A DNA stretch of 64,000 nt from Pelagicoccus sp. SDUM812005 (GTDB lineage: Bacteria; Verrucomicrobiota; Verrucomicrobiia; Opitutales; Opitutaceae): positions 1 through 64,000 of the forward strand of contig NZ_JARXIA010000022.1 of assembly GCF_031127875.1 (NCBI RefSeq). The letters are read 5' to 3'. Below are positions 8,738 to 16,886 of the stretch, in pieces. A model generated the notes under the pieces. That model made no database searches. It saw only the letters and a program-made list of their open reading frames with translations, and was not told the origin of the DNA. Position numbers and translations under genes: made by a program. Positions within the stretch are counted from its first letter, which is position 1. Each line of letters opens with the position of its first letter.

Positions 8738-9931
8738 ATGAATCAAGCCAGCCGAAAGAGAGTCGCCATCATCATGCCCACCGGTCGCGAGGAATGCTTG
8801 CGATTCCTGAGAGGTGTCGGAGCCTTCCAATCCAGCTACGAGCGGTGGAACTGCCTTCTGGACAACGACGCCCACTCCATCGCCAACCCAGGCTGGCTCT
8901 TCAAGAACGAGCTCGACGGGGTCATCTGCCACCATCGCAACCCAGTGGTCCTGGAAGAGTGTCGTCAACGAAACATCCCCTGTATCGACATCAACGACGA
9001 AACCCCGCCACGCCCCGGCATTCCCAAAATCAGGCCCGACAACGTAGCGATCGGACAAATGGGAGGCGAGTACCTCATCGACCGCGGCTTCAAGAACTTC
9101 GGCTTCTGCGGATTCAACGACGAATCCTGGTCGCAGGAGCGCATGACTGGCTTTCGCGAAGCAGTCCAGCAAGTTCGCCGCAACAGCGCCGAATTGGAAA
9201 CTGAATACACCCTCAACGAATCCGAACTCCTCATCGTCGTCCAAGACGACTGGGCCGCCGAGCAAGAGAAGCACATTGCGGATTGGATACAGTCCCTCCC
9301 GAAGCCCGTCGGCATCATGGCCTGCAACGATCTAAGAGCGGTGCAAGTCATCAACGCCTGCCTGAAACTGGAGCTGCCCATTCCGGAAAGCGTGGCGATC
9401 CTCGGGGCCAACGACGAGAAATCGCGCTGCGACCTCTGCCACCCGTCCGTATCCAGCGTACCAGTCAACGCCTTCTACTGGGGACAAAGGACCGCCAGTT
9501 ACCTATCCAAGCTGATGAACGGCGAAGGGATTGATATCGAGGAAGAGCTGATCGAGCCCCTGGAAGTCGTCACCCGCAAGTCCACCGACATACTCGCCGT
9601 ACCCGACGCCCACATCGCCAAAGCCATGGCCCTGATTCGGGAGAAAGCCTGTAGCGGCCTCAGGGTCGAGGACCTGCTGGAGGAAATCCCCGTTTCCCGC
9701 AGCTATCTCGAGAAACGATTCCGCAAATACTTCGGCAAGTCTCCGCAAATGGAAATTCGGAACACCCAGATATCCCGCATCAAATCCCTGCTCGTCGAAA
9801 CCGATTTGACGCTGGGCGAAATCGCGGACCGGACGGGCTTCAGCCAAGCCGAATACCTCGGGGTCGTCTTCCGACGCGTAACCGGCGATACGCCTGGTGC
9901 ATTTCGGGCCAAGATGAAGATGACCACCTAG
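8738..9931 (+). CDS. XylR-like transcriptional regulator (LacI-type sensor, AraC-type DNA-binding)
   Basis: The 397 residues match the size and layout of XylR (about 390). The N-terminal two thirds are a periplasmic-binding-like sugar sensor: RVAIIMP at the start, LDGVICHHRN, DNVAIGQMGGEYL, NFGFCGFND and VAILGANDEKSRCDLCHPSVSSVPVN. The C-terminal 100 residues are an AraC-type double HTH (VEDLLEEIPVSRSYLEKRFR, then LTLGEIADRTGFSQAEYLGV and GDTPGAFR). It is divergent from the TonB receptor and probably activates it in response to a sugar. The inducer is unknown; related proteins in this phylum sit beside many different glycan loci, so the name XylR-like refers to architecture and does not imply xylose. 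Confidence 0.85.
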   Translation: MNQASRKRVAIIMPTGREECLRFLRGVGAFQSSYERWNCLLDNDAHSIANPGWLFKNELDGVICHHRNPVVLEECRQRNIPCIDINDETPPRPGIPKIRPDNVAIGQMGGEYLIDRGFKNFGFCGFNDESWSQERMTGFREAVQQVRRNSAELETEYTLNESELLIVVQDDWAAEQEKHIADWIQSLPKPVGIMACNDLRAVQVINACLKLELPIPESVAILGANDEKSRCDLCHPSVSSVPVNAFYWGQRTASYLSKLMNGEGIDIEEELIEPLEVVTRKSTDILAVPDAHIAKAMALIREKACSGLRVEDLLEEIPVSRSYLEKRFRKYFGKSPQMEIRNTQISRIKSLLVETDLTLGEIADRTGFSQAEYLGVVFRRVTGDTPGAFRAKMKMTT

Positions 9932-10022
9932 CCAGCCAAGAGCTCCGCGCCACCGGAAAAAAGAGTCTAGATTTACCCGAATATATCGTTAGCCTTTCAC
10001 CCTAGCTAACGCCTTCCAGTCT

Positions 10023-11186
10023 ATGCCCAAGAAAAAGCCGACCCTGCATTCCCACCTCACCGACGCCGTTTCCTCCATCGGAAAGCTCGTGACCGCGCCG
10101 CTTCATTTCGTTAAGCCCCCCAAGCCTACCGTGGCTCGCAAAATCGCGTCGTCTCCCGGCATCGAGCACGCGAAGGGCGTGGACGTACCGCCCGCAGACG
10201 GCTCCATTCCCATCCAATGCATCGACTTCGGCAAAGGCGGCTGCGAAAAAACGGACTTCTCCAACGTCACCGACCTCATCGCCCACCCCCGTCCCGAATG
10301 GGGCGGATTTCGCTGGATCAACATCGAAGGCCTGCACCCCTTCATCATCAACGAACTGCGGAAGGCCTACGACTTCCACACCCTCGCCGCCGAAGACGTC
10401 CTGCACACCCCTCAGCGCCCCAAGCTCGAGCTCTACGATACCCACAGCCTCATCATCCTCGACATGGTTCGCCTCAAAGGAGAATCCCTCGCGAGCGAAC
10501 AGGTCAGCATCATCGTCATCGGCGATACCCTCATCACCTTCCAGGAGAACCCCGGCGACGTCTGGAACCCCATCCGCACCCGTCTCCAAAATCCGGATGC
10601 GCGCTTCCGCCGCTACCCAATCTGGTACCTCGCCTACGCCCTCATCGACGCCATCGTCGACAACATCTACCCCATTCTCGAACGCTACGGCGACGTCCTA
10701 AACGACTTGGAAGAGGAGGCCATGGAAGACCCCAAGCCCAGCATCCAACAGCACATCTACCTCATCAAGCGCGAGCTCTACGCCCTGCGACGCTCCTTCT
10801 GGCCCGTGCGCGAGCTCACCAGCAAGCTCACCTTCGACGAGACCTCGCCCGTGGAAAAGAAAGTCCGCGTATTCATGCGAGACGTACACGACCACTCCTT
10901 GCAGATTATCGAACTCATCGAAAGCTCCCGGGAAATGTGCAACAGCCTGCAAGACTTCTACATTTCAGTGGTCTCCAACCGCATGAACGAAGTCATGAAG
11001 GCCCTCACCATCATGGCCAGCCTCTTCATGCCGATCACCTTCTTCGCCGGCATCTACGGGATGAACTTCGAGCACATCCCCGAACTCGGCTGGAAATACT
11101 CCTACCCCATCTTCTGGGGCCTCTGCATCAGCACGACCGTAGTCCTCCTCTGGTACTTCAAACGCAAAGGCTGGATCGGAAAGTAG
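10023..11186 (+). CDS. corA: CorA-family magnesium/cobalt transporter
   Basis: The 387-residue protein has the CorA layout: a long cytoplasmic N-terminal domain (acidic and helical), then two C-terminal membrane helices. The first helix (MASLFMPITFFAGIYGMNF) ends in the diagnostic YGMNF signature near residue 345, followed by the short periplasmic loop EHIPELGW and the second helix (YSYPIFWGLCISTTVVLLWYF), with a basic tail KRKGWIGK. The approximately 50-residue N-terminal extension before PIQCIDFG is basic and of unknown role. It forms a homopentameric inner-membrane channel for Mg2+. It stands alone; the gene downstream is more than 500 bp away. Confidence 0.93.
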   Translation: MPKKKPTLHSHLTDAVSSIGKLVTAPLHFVKPPKPTVARKIASSPGIEHAKGVDVPPADGSIPIQCIDFGKGGCEKTDFSNVTDLIAHPRPEWGGFRWINIEGLHPFIINELRKAYDFHTLAAEDVLHTPQRPKLELYDTHSLIILDMVRLKGESLASEQVSIIVIGDTLITFQENPGDVWNPIRTRLQNPDARFRRYPIWYLAYALIDAIVDNIYPILERYGDVLNDLEEEAMEDPKPSIQQHIYLIKRELYALRRSFWPVRELTSKLTFDETSPVEKKVRVFMRDVHDHSLQIIELIESSREMCNSLQDFYISVVSNRMNEVMKALTIMASLFMPITFFAGIYGMNFEHIPELGWKYSYPIFWGLCISTTVVLLWYFKRKGWIGK

Positions 11187-11722
11187 CCTCAGTTCCCTGC
11201 TTTTCTACAGAGAAAGACGATCGCAGAATTTCCGGTTTGGAACCGGCCAGAACGACGCGCGCTCCAAGGAGAGCGACGAGCGCATCCTCGAGATTATCCT
11301 CTCGCAAACAGTTTTGGGCACGGCACCCGTTTTATGATCGTTGCCCAAGACGGCGACACAGGCGCAGCAGTATCCGCTCGCTCCCATTCAGACTACCGAC
11401 CTAGTGGATTCCATGCAGTGCGAATAGCCGAGCCTAACTTGGCCTAATTGAGTGATGCGTTAAAGGTACCGACAACAACAACAATCCCCTTAGCCCCTCT
11501 CTATCAAGAACTAACCTGCCCATTCAGATTCGTTGTCGAAATACGTGACGCTTTCCAAATCTCGAAAAACAAACAACCAACTCATTTACCCTATTAAACC
11601 ACTGTTAAACATATACTTAACAAACCTGACCTACTTTTGTAAAAAATAAGGCCCAATGCCTGCTCTAGCGGGCATCGGCCAGAACCGCTCCCCAAAAACA
11701 AGCCTCCGGCCCCACTTACATA
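11187..11722. other. 536-bp intergenic region, AT-richer than its surroundings
   Basis: No convincing reading frame is visible on either strand. The right half is distinctly AT-rich compared with the flanking genes and ends in a hairpin (11650-11680) just before the VPDxG-tailed gene. It probably carries the promoter of that gene. Confidence 0.6.
11650..11680 (+). promoter_or_regulatory. Hairpin in the leader of the VPDxG-tailed gene
   Basis: ATGCCTGC (11656-11663) and GCGGGCAT (11668-11675) form an 8-bp stem (one G-T pair) around TCTA, and GGCC blocks on both flanks (11650-11653 and 11677-11680) extend it. It ends 42 bases before the start codon and lacks a T-tract, so it looks like a leader structure or operator more than a terminator. 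Confidence 0.4.
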
Positions 11723-12340
11723 ATGAATAACATAAAGAAGACACTCCTCGCACTCGCACTAGCGTTTAGCTCCTTCCAAGCTCAGGCCGTTCTCATCGAC
11801 AACGGGGACTATACCACGGACACCGAAACCGGTCTCGATTGGTTGGACATGTCGTTCACAATTGGAAAGACCTACAATGACGTTCTGTCCGCGACTACTG
11901 GCGGCAGCCTCAGCGGTTGGCGATTCGCGACGACATCGGAGTTTGACGCTCTCATTAGCAGCGCCGTTGGAAGTATCTATACACCTACAGCAAGTGGCAA
12001 TGACTCATCCATTCTCGTTCAAATGCAGAACCTGGTTTCGCTCCTAGGCTATACCTACTCCTGGACAACCACCAGCGAGTATACAGTAGGATTTGTAGAC
12101 AGTTCTAGCCTCTCCTTCGCAGACGCTCGTCAATTCGGCTACAATAATCCAAATGGCTTTGTACGCCCTGCTTCAAACACCAACTGGGACGCTTCGAAAG
12201 ACGATGATGTTTTTTCATCCTACCGAGGTAGCTTTCTCCTTCGCTCCTCCAATGCCTCTACCGTGCCAGACGTCGGCAATAGCGCCCTCTTGCTCGGACT
12301 CGCCCTCACAGGCCTCGCCTTTTTCAAGCGCCGCAAGTAA
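11723..12340 (+). CDS. Secreted protein with VPDxG-type C-terminal sorting signal
   Basis: The 205-residue product has a signal peptide (residues 1-22, ending AQA) and a middle region of the DUF1566/Lcl_C kind found in exported proteins (DTETGLDWLDM, GWRFATTSEFDAL, SWTTTSEY). Its tail is VPDVG, a hydrophobic helix (NSALLLGLALTGLAFF) and KRRK, which matches the VPDSG-CTERM sorting signal of Verrucomicrobiota: tripartite motif, membrane helix and basic end. Such proteins are thought to be processed by an exosortase; none is in this window. Codon use and local composition are more AT-rich than the neighbours. It is monocistronic with a hairpin in its leader and a terminator after it. Confidence 0.8.
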   Translation: MNNIKKTLLALALAFSSFQAQAVLIDNGDYTTDTETGLDWLDMSFTIGKTYNDVLSATTGGSLSGWRFATTSEFDALISSAVGSIYTPTASGNDSSILVQMQNLVSLLGYTYSWTTTSEYTVGFVDSSSLSFADARQFGYNNPNGFVRPASNTNWDASKDDDVFSSYRGSFLLRSSNASTVPDVGNSALLLGLALTGLAFFKRRK

Positions 12341-12368
12341 GGCGAGTTTAGCCAATTTCTTAATCATA

Positions 12369-12397
12369 GCCGGACGGGTCGCCTCGCCCGGCTTTTT
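12369..12397 (+). terminator. Intrinsic terminator after the VPDxG-tailed gene
   Basis: GCCGG (12369-12373) pairs with CCGGC (12388-12392), with further GGG/CCC pairing possible inside, and is followed by TTTTTT. It lies 28 bp after the stop codon. Confidence 0.75.
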
Positions 12398-12595
12398 TGC
12401 GTACACAAGCCATCGATCCTATCCGAGGAACGCCAAGGCAGCTTATAAACGATCCAAACGACAGCAGTCCGTCGAGGAATTCCAAAAGACCGTGACCTCT
12501 GATAAGAAGCTGCGAATCCTAAGCATCCATTGCGACACCGCCGACGCCGTATAGCAAAAGGACCGCTTCCTAACGCTCGCTTCGCGACCCCTAAG

Positions 12596-13213
12596 CTAGC
12601 ACTTTCTCAGGAACTTGTCCACCGCGCGCTTCGGGGTCTTGCACAGCTTCTGCATCAACGCGAAGGGCGCGTCGAAGATGCCGTGGCGATCCCCGATCGT
12701 ATCCAACATTCGGAGCCAGATCTTCACCGTCATCTCCGAATCGTAGAGGGCTCGGTGAAAGGTTCCGTCTACCGGAATCCCAGCGTAACTGACCAGACTG
12801 CCCAGCTTATGGTTGGGAGCGTCCTGAAACACCCGCCGCGCCGCGAGCATCGAACACACGAAGTTTCCCGAACGGCGACGGGCAATCCGTCCCAGCTCTG
12901 CATCTAGGAACCGTTGGTCGAAGGACGCGTTGTGAGCGACCAAGTTGAAATCTCCGATGAATTCCGAAAAACGCTCCATCACCGCTTCGCAAGGTTCCGC
13001 CTCCTGCAACATGGCGTTGGAAATCCCCGTGTAGCTCTCGATAAACGGGTCGATGCGTCGCCCCGGGTTCATCAGCTCCTGAAAACGCCCGGTAACTTCC
13101 CCTGCCTCGATCCGAACCGCCCCAATCTCGATAGCCCGATCACCCAGATTAGGAGAAAGCCCCGTCGTCTCGAAATCGAGAACCACCACCGTATCCGCCC
13201 TGCTCATACTCAA
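12596..13213 (-). CDS. DEDDh 3'-5' exonuclease (DnaQ/PolC-epsilon-like)
   Basis: This 205-residue protein is a bare DnaQ-fold exonuclease. The three Exo motifs are intact: ExoI VVVLDFETTGLSP (D and E ligands), ExoII NLVAHNASFDQRFLD and ExoIII HRALYDSEMT, with the histidine of the DEDDh class. There is no polymerase, helicase or UvrC-like domain. It could be a proofreading epsilon-like subunit or a general repair/RNA-processing exonuclease. It starts 10 bp after engB and is probably co-transcribed with it. Confidence 0.85.
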   Translation of the reverse strand: MSMSRADTVVVLDFETTGLSPNLGDRAIEIGAVRIEAGEVTGRFQELMNPGRRIDPFIESYTGISNAMLQEAEPCEAVMERFSEFIGDFNLVAHNASFDQRFLDAELGRIARRRSGNFVCSMLAARRVFQDAPNHKLGSLVSYAGIPVDGTFHRALYDSEMTVKIWLRMLDTIGDRHGIFDAPFALMQKLCKTPKRAVDKFLRKC

Positions 13214-13223
13214 CCTTCAAAGC

Positions 13224-13871
13224 CTACCGCTTCTTCAGCCAATTCAGCTGCACGCCCGTGCCGGAACCTTTCTTCGGTTTCTTCGGCAAGGCGCCTTGTA
13301 TGTACTGCAGCAATACGCCGCGTCCCGCTCGCTCCACGGAGGAGCAAGGAATCATTTCCACCTTCCTCAGCTCCAAGGCCTCCAGAGTCTCCTCGTAGAT
13401 CTCCATGTTGCGCTTCCAAACCTCTTCCTTCACCTCGTCCGTCTTCGTAAAGACGATCACGTGCGGCACGGGGCAGTCTTCCAGCCAATTGAGAAATCCG
13501 AGGTCGAGCTCGATCGGTTCGGAACGGGCGTCCACCAAGGCGCAGATCAGCTTCAGCTGCTTGCGCCCCATCAAGTACTCGCTCACCGCTTCGTTGAAGT
13601 CAGCCTGCTTCCCCTTGGAAACCTGAGCGTAGCCGTAGCCCGGCAAGTCGACGAGGTTCCACCATTTGTTCATGGTGAAGAAGTTCAGCAACTTGGTGGC
13701 GCCCGGCTTCTTGGACACCTTGGCCAAGCCCTTCTGCTTCGTGAGCATGTTCACCAGCGAGGACTTCCCCACGTTCGAGCGCCCGATAAAGGCAACTTCG
13801 GGCAAGGAGGAACGCGGGCAATCCTCCAAATTCTTCGCGCTGGTCAAAAACTCCGCAGATTCGATCTTCAT
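13224..13871 (-). CDS. engB: Ribosome-biogenesis GTPase YsxC/EngB
   Basis: The start at 13871 gives a 215-residue protein of standard length; a start 63 bp upstream would add a non-homologous leader. TRAFAC GTPase motifs are complete: G1 GRSNVGKSS (residues 30-38), G2 threonine within KKPGATKLLNFF, G3 DLPGYGYAQV, G4 TKTD and G5 CSSVERAG. The protein assists assembly of the large ribosomal subunit. It lies upstream of the exonuclease gene and back to back with tyrS, whose start is 138 bp away. Confidence 0.95.
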   Translation of the reverse strand: MKIESAEFLTSAKNLEDCPRSSLPEVAFIGRSNVGKSSLVNMLTKQKGLAKVSKKPGATKLLNFFTMNKWWNLVDLPGYGYAQVSKGKQADFNEAVSEYLMGRKQLKLICALVDARSEPIELDLGFLNWLEDCPVPHVIVFTKTDEVKEEVWKRNMEIYEETLEALELRKVEMIPCSSVERAGRGVLLQYIQGALPKKPKKGSGTGVQLNWLKKR

Positions 13872-14009
13872 GCCAGCGACACAAGGGACACAAACCTCGC
13901 AGGTCAAGGGAGCGTCTGCTCGCCACGACCCCAAGCCTCCCCAAATCCCCTTTCTCTCCGCACTTCGCGTTGGACACCTCCCTGATTTCTCCCCAAAACC
14001 GTTCGCCTT

Positions 14010-15299
14010 ATGAACATTTTGGAAGATCTACAGTGGAGAGGACTCTACACAGACTGCACGGCGCTCGAAGAGCTGACCAAGCGTCTCGAAGAAGGACCCA
14101 TCACCCTCTATGCAGGCTTCGACCCGACCGCGGACTCCCTCCACGTCGGCAACCTCGTCCCCCTCATCGCCCTGCGCCGCTTCCAAAACTACGGCCATAA
14201 GCCCATCATCCTCGCCGGTGGAGCGACCGGCAGCATCGGCGATCCCTCCGGCAAGAAGGCCGAGCGCCAGCTGCTGACCAAGGAGCTGCTCGCCCACAAC
14301 GTCGCCTGCGTCAAGAATCAGCTCGTCAAGATCCTCGATTTCTCCGAAGGGCTCGCCAACACCGCCCGCCTCGTCGACAACGCCGACTGGTTCGGCCCCA
14401 TTGGCTTCATCGAGTTCCTGCGCGAAACTGGCAAGTACTTCACCGTCAACTCCATGATCGCCAAGGAGAGCGTCAAGTCCCGCCTCGGCGGCGACAACGA
14501 GGCCGGCATCAGCTACACCGAGTTCTCCTACATGCTCATCCAGGGCTACGACTTCTTCCACCTCAACGCCACCTACGACTGCGAACTGCAGATCGGCGGC
14601 TCCGACCAGTGGGGAAACATCACGGTCGGCACCGAGCTCACCCGCAAGAAAGCCGGCAAGTCCGTCTACGGCCTCACCTTCCCCCTTATCACCAACGCCG
14701 ACGGCTCCAAGTTCGGCAAGAGCGTCGGCGGCGCCATCTACCTCGATCCCGCCCGCACCAGCGTCTACCGCTTCTACCAGTTCTTCATCAACGTCGACGA
14801 CCGCGACGTCATCAAGTTTCTCAAGTTCTTCACCTTCCTCAGCCACGAGGATATCGAAGCCCTCGAAGCCAAGCACAACGAAAATCCCGGAGCCCGCGAA
14901 GCCCACCGCGCCCTCGCCTTCGAAATGACCAAGCTCGTGCACGGCGAGGAAGCCACCAACGACGCCATCAACGCTTCCAAGATCCTCTTCGGCGGCGGCC
15001 TCGACGGCATCTCGGAAAACGCCCTCGCCCAAGTCGCCAGCGAAGTGCCCAGCGCCACCATCGCCAAGGCCGACCTCGAGTGCGAAGAAGGCCTCTCCCT
15101 GCTCGACGCCCTCGTCACCGCCGGACTGTCCCAGTCCCGCAAGACGGCCAAGAAGGACGTGCAAGGCGGCGGCGTGAACGTGAACAACGAACGCGTGCAA
15201 GACCTCGGCTACAAGCTCACCTCCGCCGACGTGCACTACGGCAAGTACATTCTCCTCCGCCGCGGCAAAAAGAACTACGCCGCCCTGATCGTGGAGTAA
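14010..15299 (+). CDS. tyrS: Tyrosyl-tRNA synthetase
   Basis: The 429-residue class I synthetase carries the HIGH-type motif H45-V-G-N within GFDPTADSLHVGNL, the tyrosine/ATP-binding GGATGSIGDPSGK, the GGSDQWGN strand and the KMSKS-type motif K234-F-G-K-S. An S4 RNA-binding domain occupies the last 60 residues (SLLDALVTAGLSQSRKTAKK, ending in KNYAALIVE). It charges tRNA-Tyr in the cytoplasm. The motif forms place it in the TyrS subgroup and not TyrZ. It is divergent from engB. No T-box or other attenuator is evident in the short 5' region. Confidence 0.97.
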   Translation: MNILEDLQWRGLYTDCTALEELTKRLEEGPITLYAGFDPTADSLHVGNLVPLIALRRFQNYGHKPIILAGGATGSIGDPSGKKAERQLLTKELLAHNVACVKNQLVKILDFSEGLANTARLVDNADWFGPIGFIEFLRETGKYFTVNSMIAKESVKSRLGGDNEAGISYTEFSYMLIQGYDFFHLNATYDCELQIGGSDQWGNITVGTELTRKKAGKSVYGLTFPLITNADGSKFGKSVGGAIYLDPARTSVYRFYQFFINVDDRDVIKFLKFFTFLSHEDIEALEAKHNENPGAREAHRALAFEMTKLVHGEEATNDAINASKILFGGGLDGISENALAQVASEVPSATIAKADLECEEGLSLLDALVTAGLSQSRKTAKKDVQGGGVNVNNERVQDLGYKLTSADVHYGKYILLRRGKKNYAALIVE

Positions 15300-15382
15300 A
15301 CGAATCCTAACCATCCTCTTAGTCCCACCATCAAAAAAAATGGATGAGGACCAAGGGGATGAGGAAGATTTGCCTCTCCGTT

Positions 15383-15424
15383 TTCACCCTTCACTTTTCG
15401 CTCTCCACAATTCACTCTTCCCTT
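15383..15424 (+). repeat. Degenerate heptamer array before fmdB-like start
   Basis: Six units in a seven-base register run up to the start codon: TTCACCC, TTCACTT, TTCGCTC, TCCACAA, TTCACTC, TTCCCTT. The last unit ends two bases before the ATG at 15427, where a Shine-Dalgarno would normally be. Related arrays occur at 42313-42354, 47653-47680, 48200-48227 and 49859-49879. Confidence 0.6.
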
Positions 15425-15426
15425 CC

Positions 15427-15657
15427 ATGGCTACTTACGTTTACGAGACCATTCCCCAGTCCGCTGACGAGAAGCCCGAGCGCTTCGAGATTCAGCAGAG
15501 CATGAAAGACGAAGCCCTCACCGCGCATCCGGAAACCGGCAAGCCGATCAAGCGCGTCATCGTGGGCGGCTACGGATTCACTATGGGCGGCAACGCGCCC
15601 ACGCCCTCCTCCGGCGGCCACTCCTGCGGCGGCGGTGGCTGCGGCTGCCACAATTAA
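15427..15657 (+). CDS. FmdB-like small protein with Cys/Gly-rich tail
   Basis: The start at 15427 begins MATYVYETIP, which matches the start of FmdB-family proteins (M-P-x-Y-x-Y-x); an upstream in-frame start would translate a pyrimidine-rich repeat and is rejected. The 76-residue protein shows the family's middle (RFEIQQSMKDEALT, then GKPIKRVIVGGYGF). It lacks the usual N-terminal CxxC zinc-ribbon cysteines and keeps cysteines only in the tail (GHSCGGGGCGCHN), which could bind a metal. The function of the family is not settled. It sits between tyrS and the glycosyltransferase and is bounded by the heptamer array before it and a REP-like element after it. Confidence 0.75.
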   Translation: MATYVYETIPQSADEKPERFEIQQSMKDEALTAHPETGKPIKRVIVGGYGFTMGGNAPTPSSGGHSCGGGGCGCHN

Positions 15658-15660
15658 TCC

Positions 15661-15735
15661 GTAGCGCTGCGCTTTAGCCAGCGACCGCAATGCAGGATCC
15701 ATTCTCCACGGACGCGGGCTAAAGCTCCGCGCTAC
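15661..15735. repeat. REP-like inverted repeat
   Basis: The left arm GTAGCGCTGCGCTTTAGCC (15661-15679) is an imperfect reverse complement of the right arm GGCTAAAGCTCCGCGCTAC (15717-15735), with 37 bases between. It starts 4 bases after the stop of the fmdB-like gene. Relatives lie at 49817-49855 and 53850-53869; the consensus head is GTAGCGCGGAGC followed by NNNAGCCCG. Confidence 0.7.
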
Positions 15736-15743
15736 GCCGACTC

Positions 15744-16874
15744 ATGCCTCCTAAAAAAATCGCCCTCATCGAGCCCTTCTTCTCCGGCTCGCACCAACGT
15801 TGGGCGGAGGAGCTCCAGCGCCACTCCCGCCACCAGTTCGACCTCATCACCCTGCCCGGGCGCAGCTGGAAGTGGCGCATGCACGGGGCCGCCGTCACCC
15901 TCGCCCAAGAGCTGCTGTCGCGAGAAACTCAATACGACCTGCTGCTCGCCACCGACATGCTCGACTTCGCCGTCTTCCTGTCGCTCGCCCGCTCCCGCTA
16001 CGCCCACACCCCCACCGCCGTCTATTTTCACGAGAACCAGCTCTGCTACCCCTGGTCGCCCCGCGACGCCGACGTTAAGAAAAAGCGGGACCTGCACTAC
16101 GCCTTCATCAACTACACCACCGCCCTCACCGCCGATCGCGTGTATTACAATTCCCAATACCACCGCGACGCCTTCGTCGGTGCCCTGCCCCAGTTCCTCG
16201 ACCGTTACCCCGACTTCCCAAACAAAGGCACCATCGCCAGCATCGACGCCAAGAGCCAAGCCCTCCCGCTCGGCATGGACCTCAAAGCCTTCGACGCCTA
16301 CCAGCCTGCCGCCCCCTCTCGCAACGACGTTCCCCTACTGCTCTGGAACCACCGCTGGGAATACGACAAAAACCCGAAAGGCTTCTGCAAGCTCCTCTTC
16401 GCCCTCGCCGACCGAGGGCTCGACTTCGAAGTCGCCCTGCTCGGCGACCGATTCGAAGAGGAACCCGAATACTTCCAACAAGCCCGCCAGAAGCTCGGAC
16501 AACGCATCGTCTCCTACGGACGCGCCGAGAAGTTCGAAGAGTATGCCCAGTGGCTGTGGCGAGCCGACATCCTACCCGTAACATCGCGGCAAGACTTCTT
16601 CGGCGGCAGCGTAGTCGAAGCCATCTATTGCGGCTGCCATCCCGTTCTGCCCAAACGTCTCGCGTATCCAGACCACATCGACGTCACCCAACATCCGGAG
16701 AACTACTACAAGACGCACGACGAAGCCGTTGAACGCCTCACCGCCTTGATCCAATCCGGCAATTGGCGCCAATCCAGCCCCCACGCCAGCAAGATGACTG
16801 CCTACGACTGGACGGATTGTATCGATAGATACGATACAGCCCTGTCTGAGACAGCGAGCGCGACAGCGCCTTGA
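15744..16874 (+). CDS. Glycosyltransferase of the tRNA-queuosine mannosyltransferase (DUF3524/GTDC1) family
   Basis: The 376-residue GT-B enzyme begins with the DUF3524 signature: IALIEPFFSGSHQRWAEEL, then LPGRSWKWRMHGAA, then DLLLATDMLDFAVF and YFHENQLCYPW. The C-terminal Rossmann half has LLWNHRWEYDKNPKGF and the E-x7-E-like region DFFGGSVVEAIYCGCHPVLP. The characterised animal member of this family adds mannose to queuosine in tRNA-Asp; bacterial members share the fold and motifs, but their substrate is less certain. It starts eight bases after the REP-like element. No queuosine genes are nearby. Confidence 0.8.
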   Translation: MPPKKIALIEPFFSGSHQRWAEELQRHSRHQFDLITLPGRSWKWRMHGAAVTLAQELLSRETQYDLLLATDMLDFAVFLSLARSRYAHTPTAVYFHENQLCYPWSPRDADVKKKRDLHYAFINYTTALTADRVYYNSQYHRDAFVGALPQFLDRYPDFPNKGTIASIDAKSQALPLGMDLKAFDAYQPAAPSRNDVPLLLWNHRWEYDKNPKGFCKLLFALADRGLDFEVALLGDRFEEEPEYFQQARQKLGQRIVSYGRAEKFEEYAQWLWRADILPVTSRQDFFGGSVVEAIYCGCHPVLPKRLAYPDHIDVTQHPENYYKTHDEAVERLTALIQSGNWRQSSPHASKMTAYDWTDCIDRYDTALSETASATAP

Positions 16875-16886
16875 AGGAACAGGCCT

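Noticed and set aside
10217-11404. 395-codon frame overlapping corA in another frame
   Set aside because: Arginine-, histidine- and proline-rich shadow of corA without domains.
14028-15314. 428-codon open frame antisense to tyrS
   Set aside because: It mirrors tyrS codon structure, giving low-complexity E/G/V/A-rich sequence without any domain; tyrS is certain.
15340-15426. Upstream in-frame start for the fmdB-like gene
   Set aside because: It would translate the heptamer array; the family's N-terminus begins at 15427.
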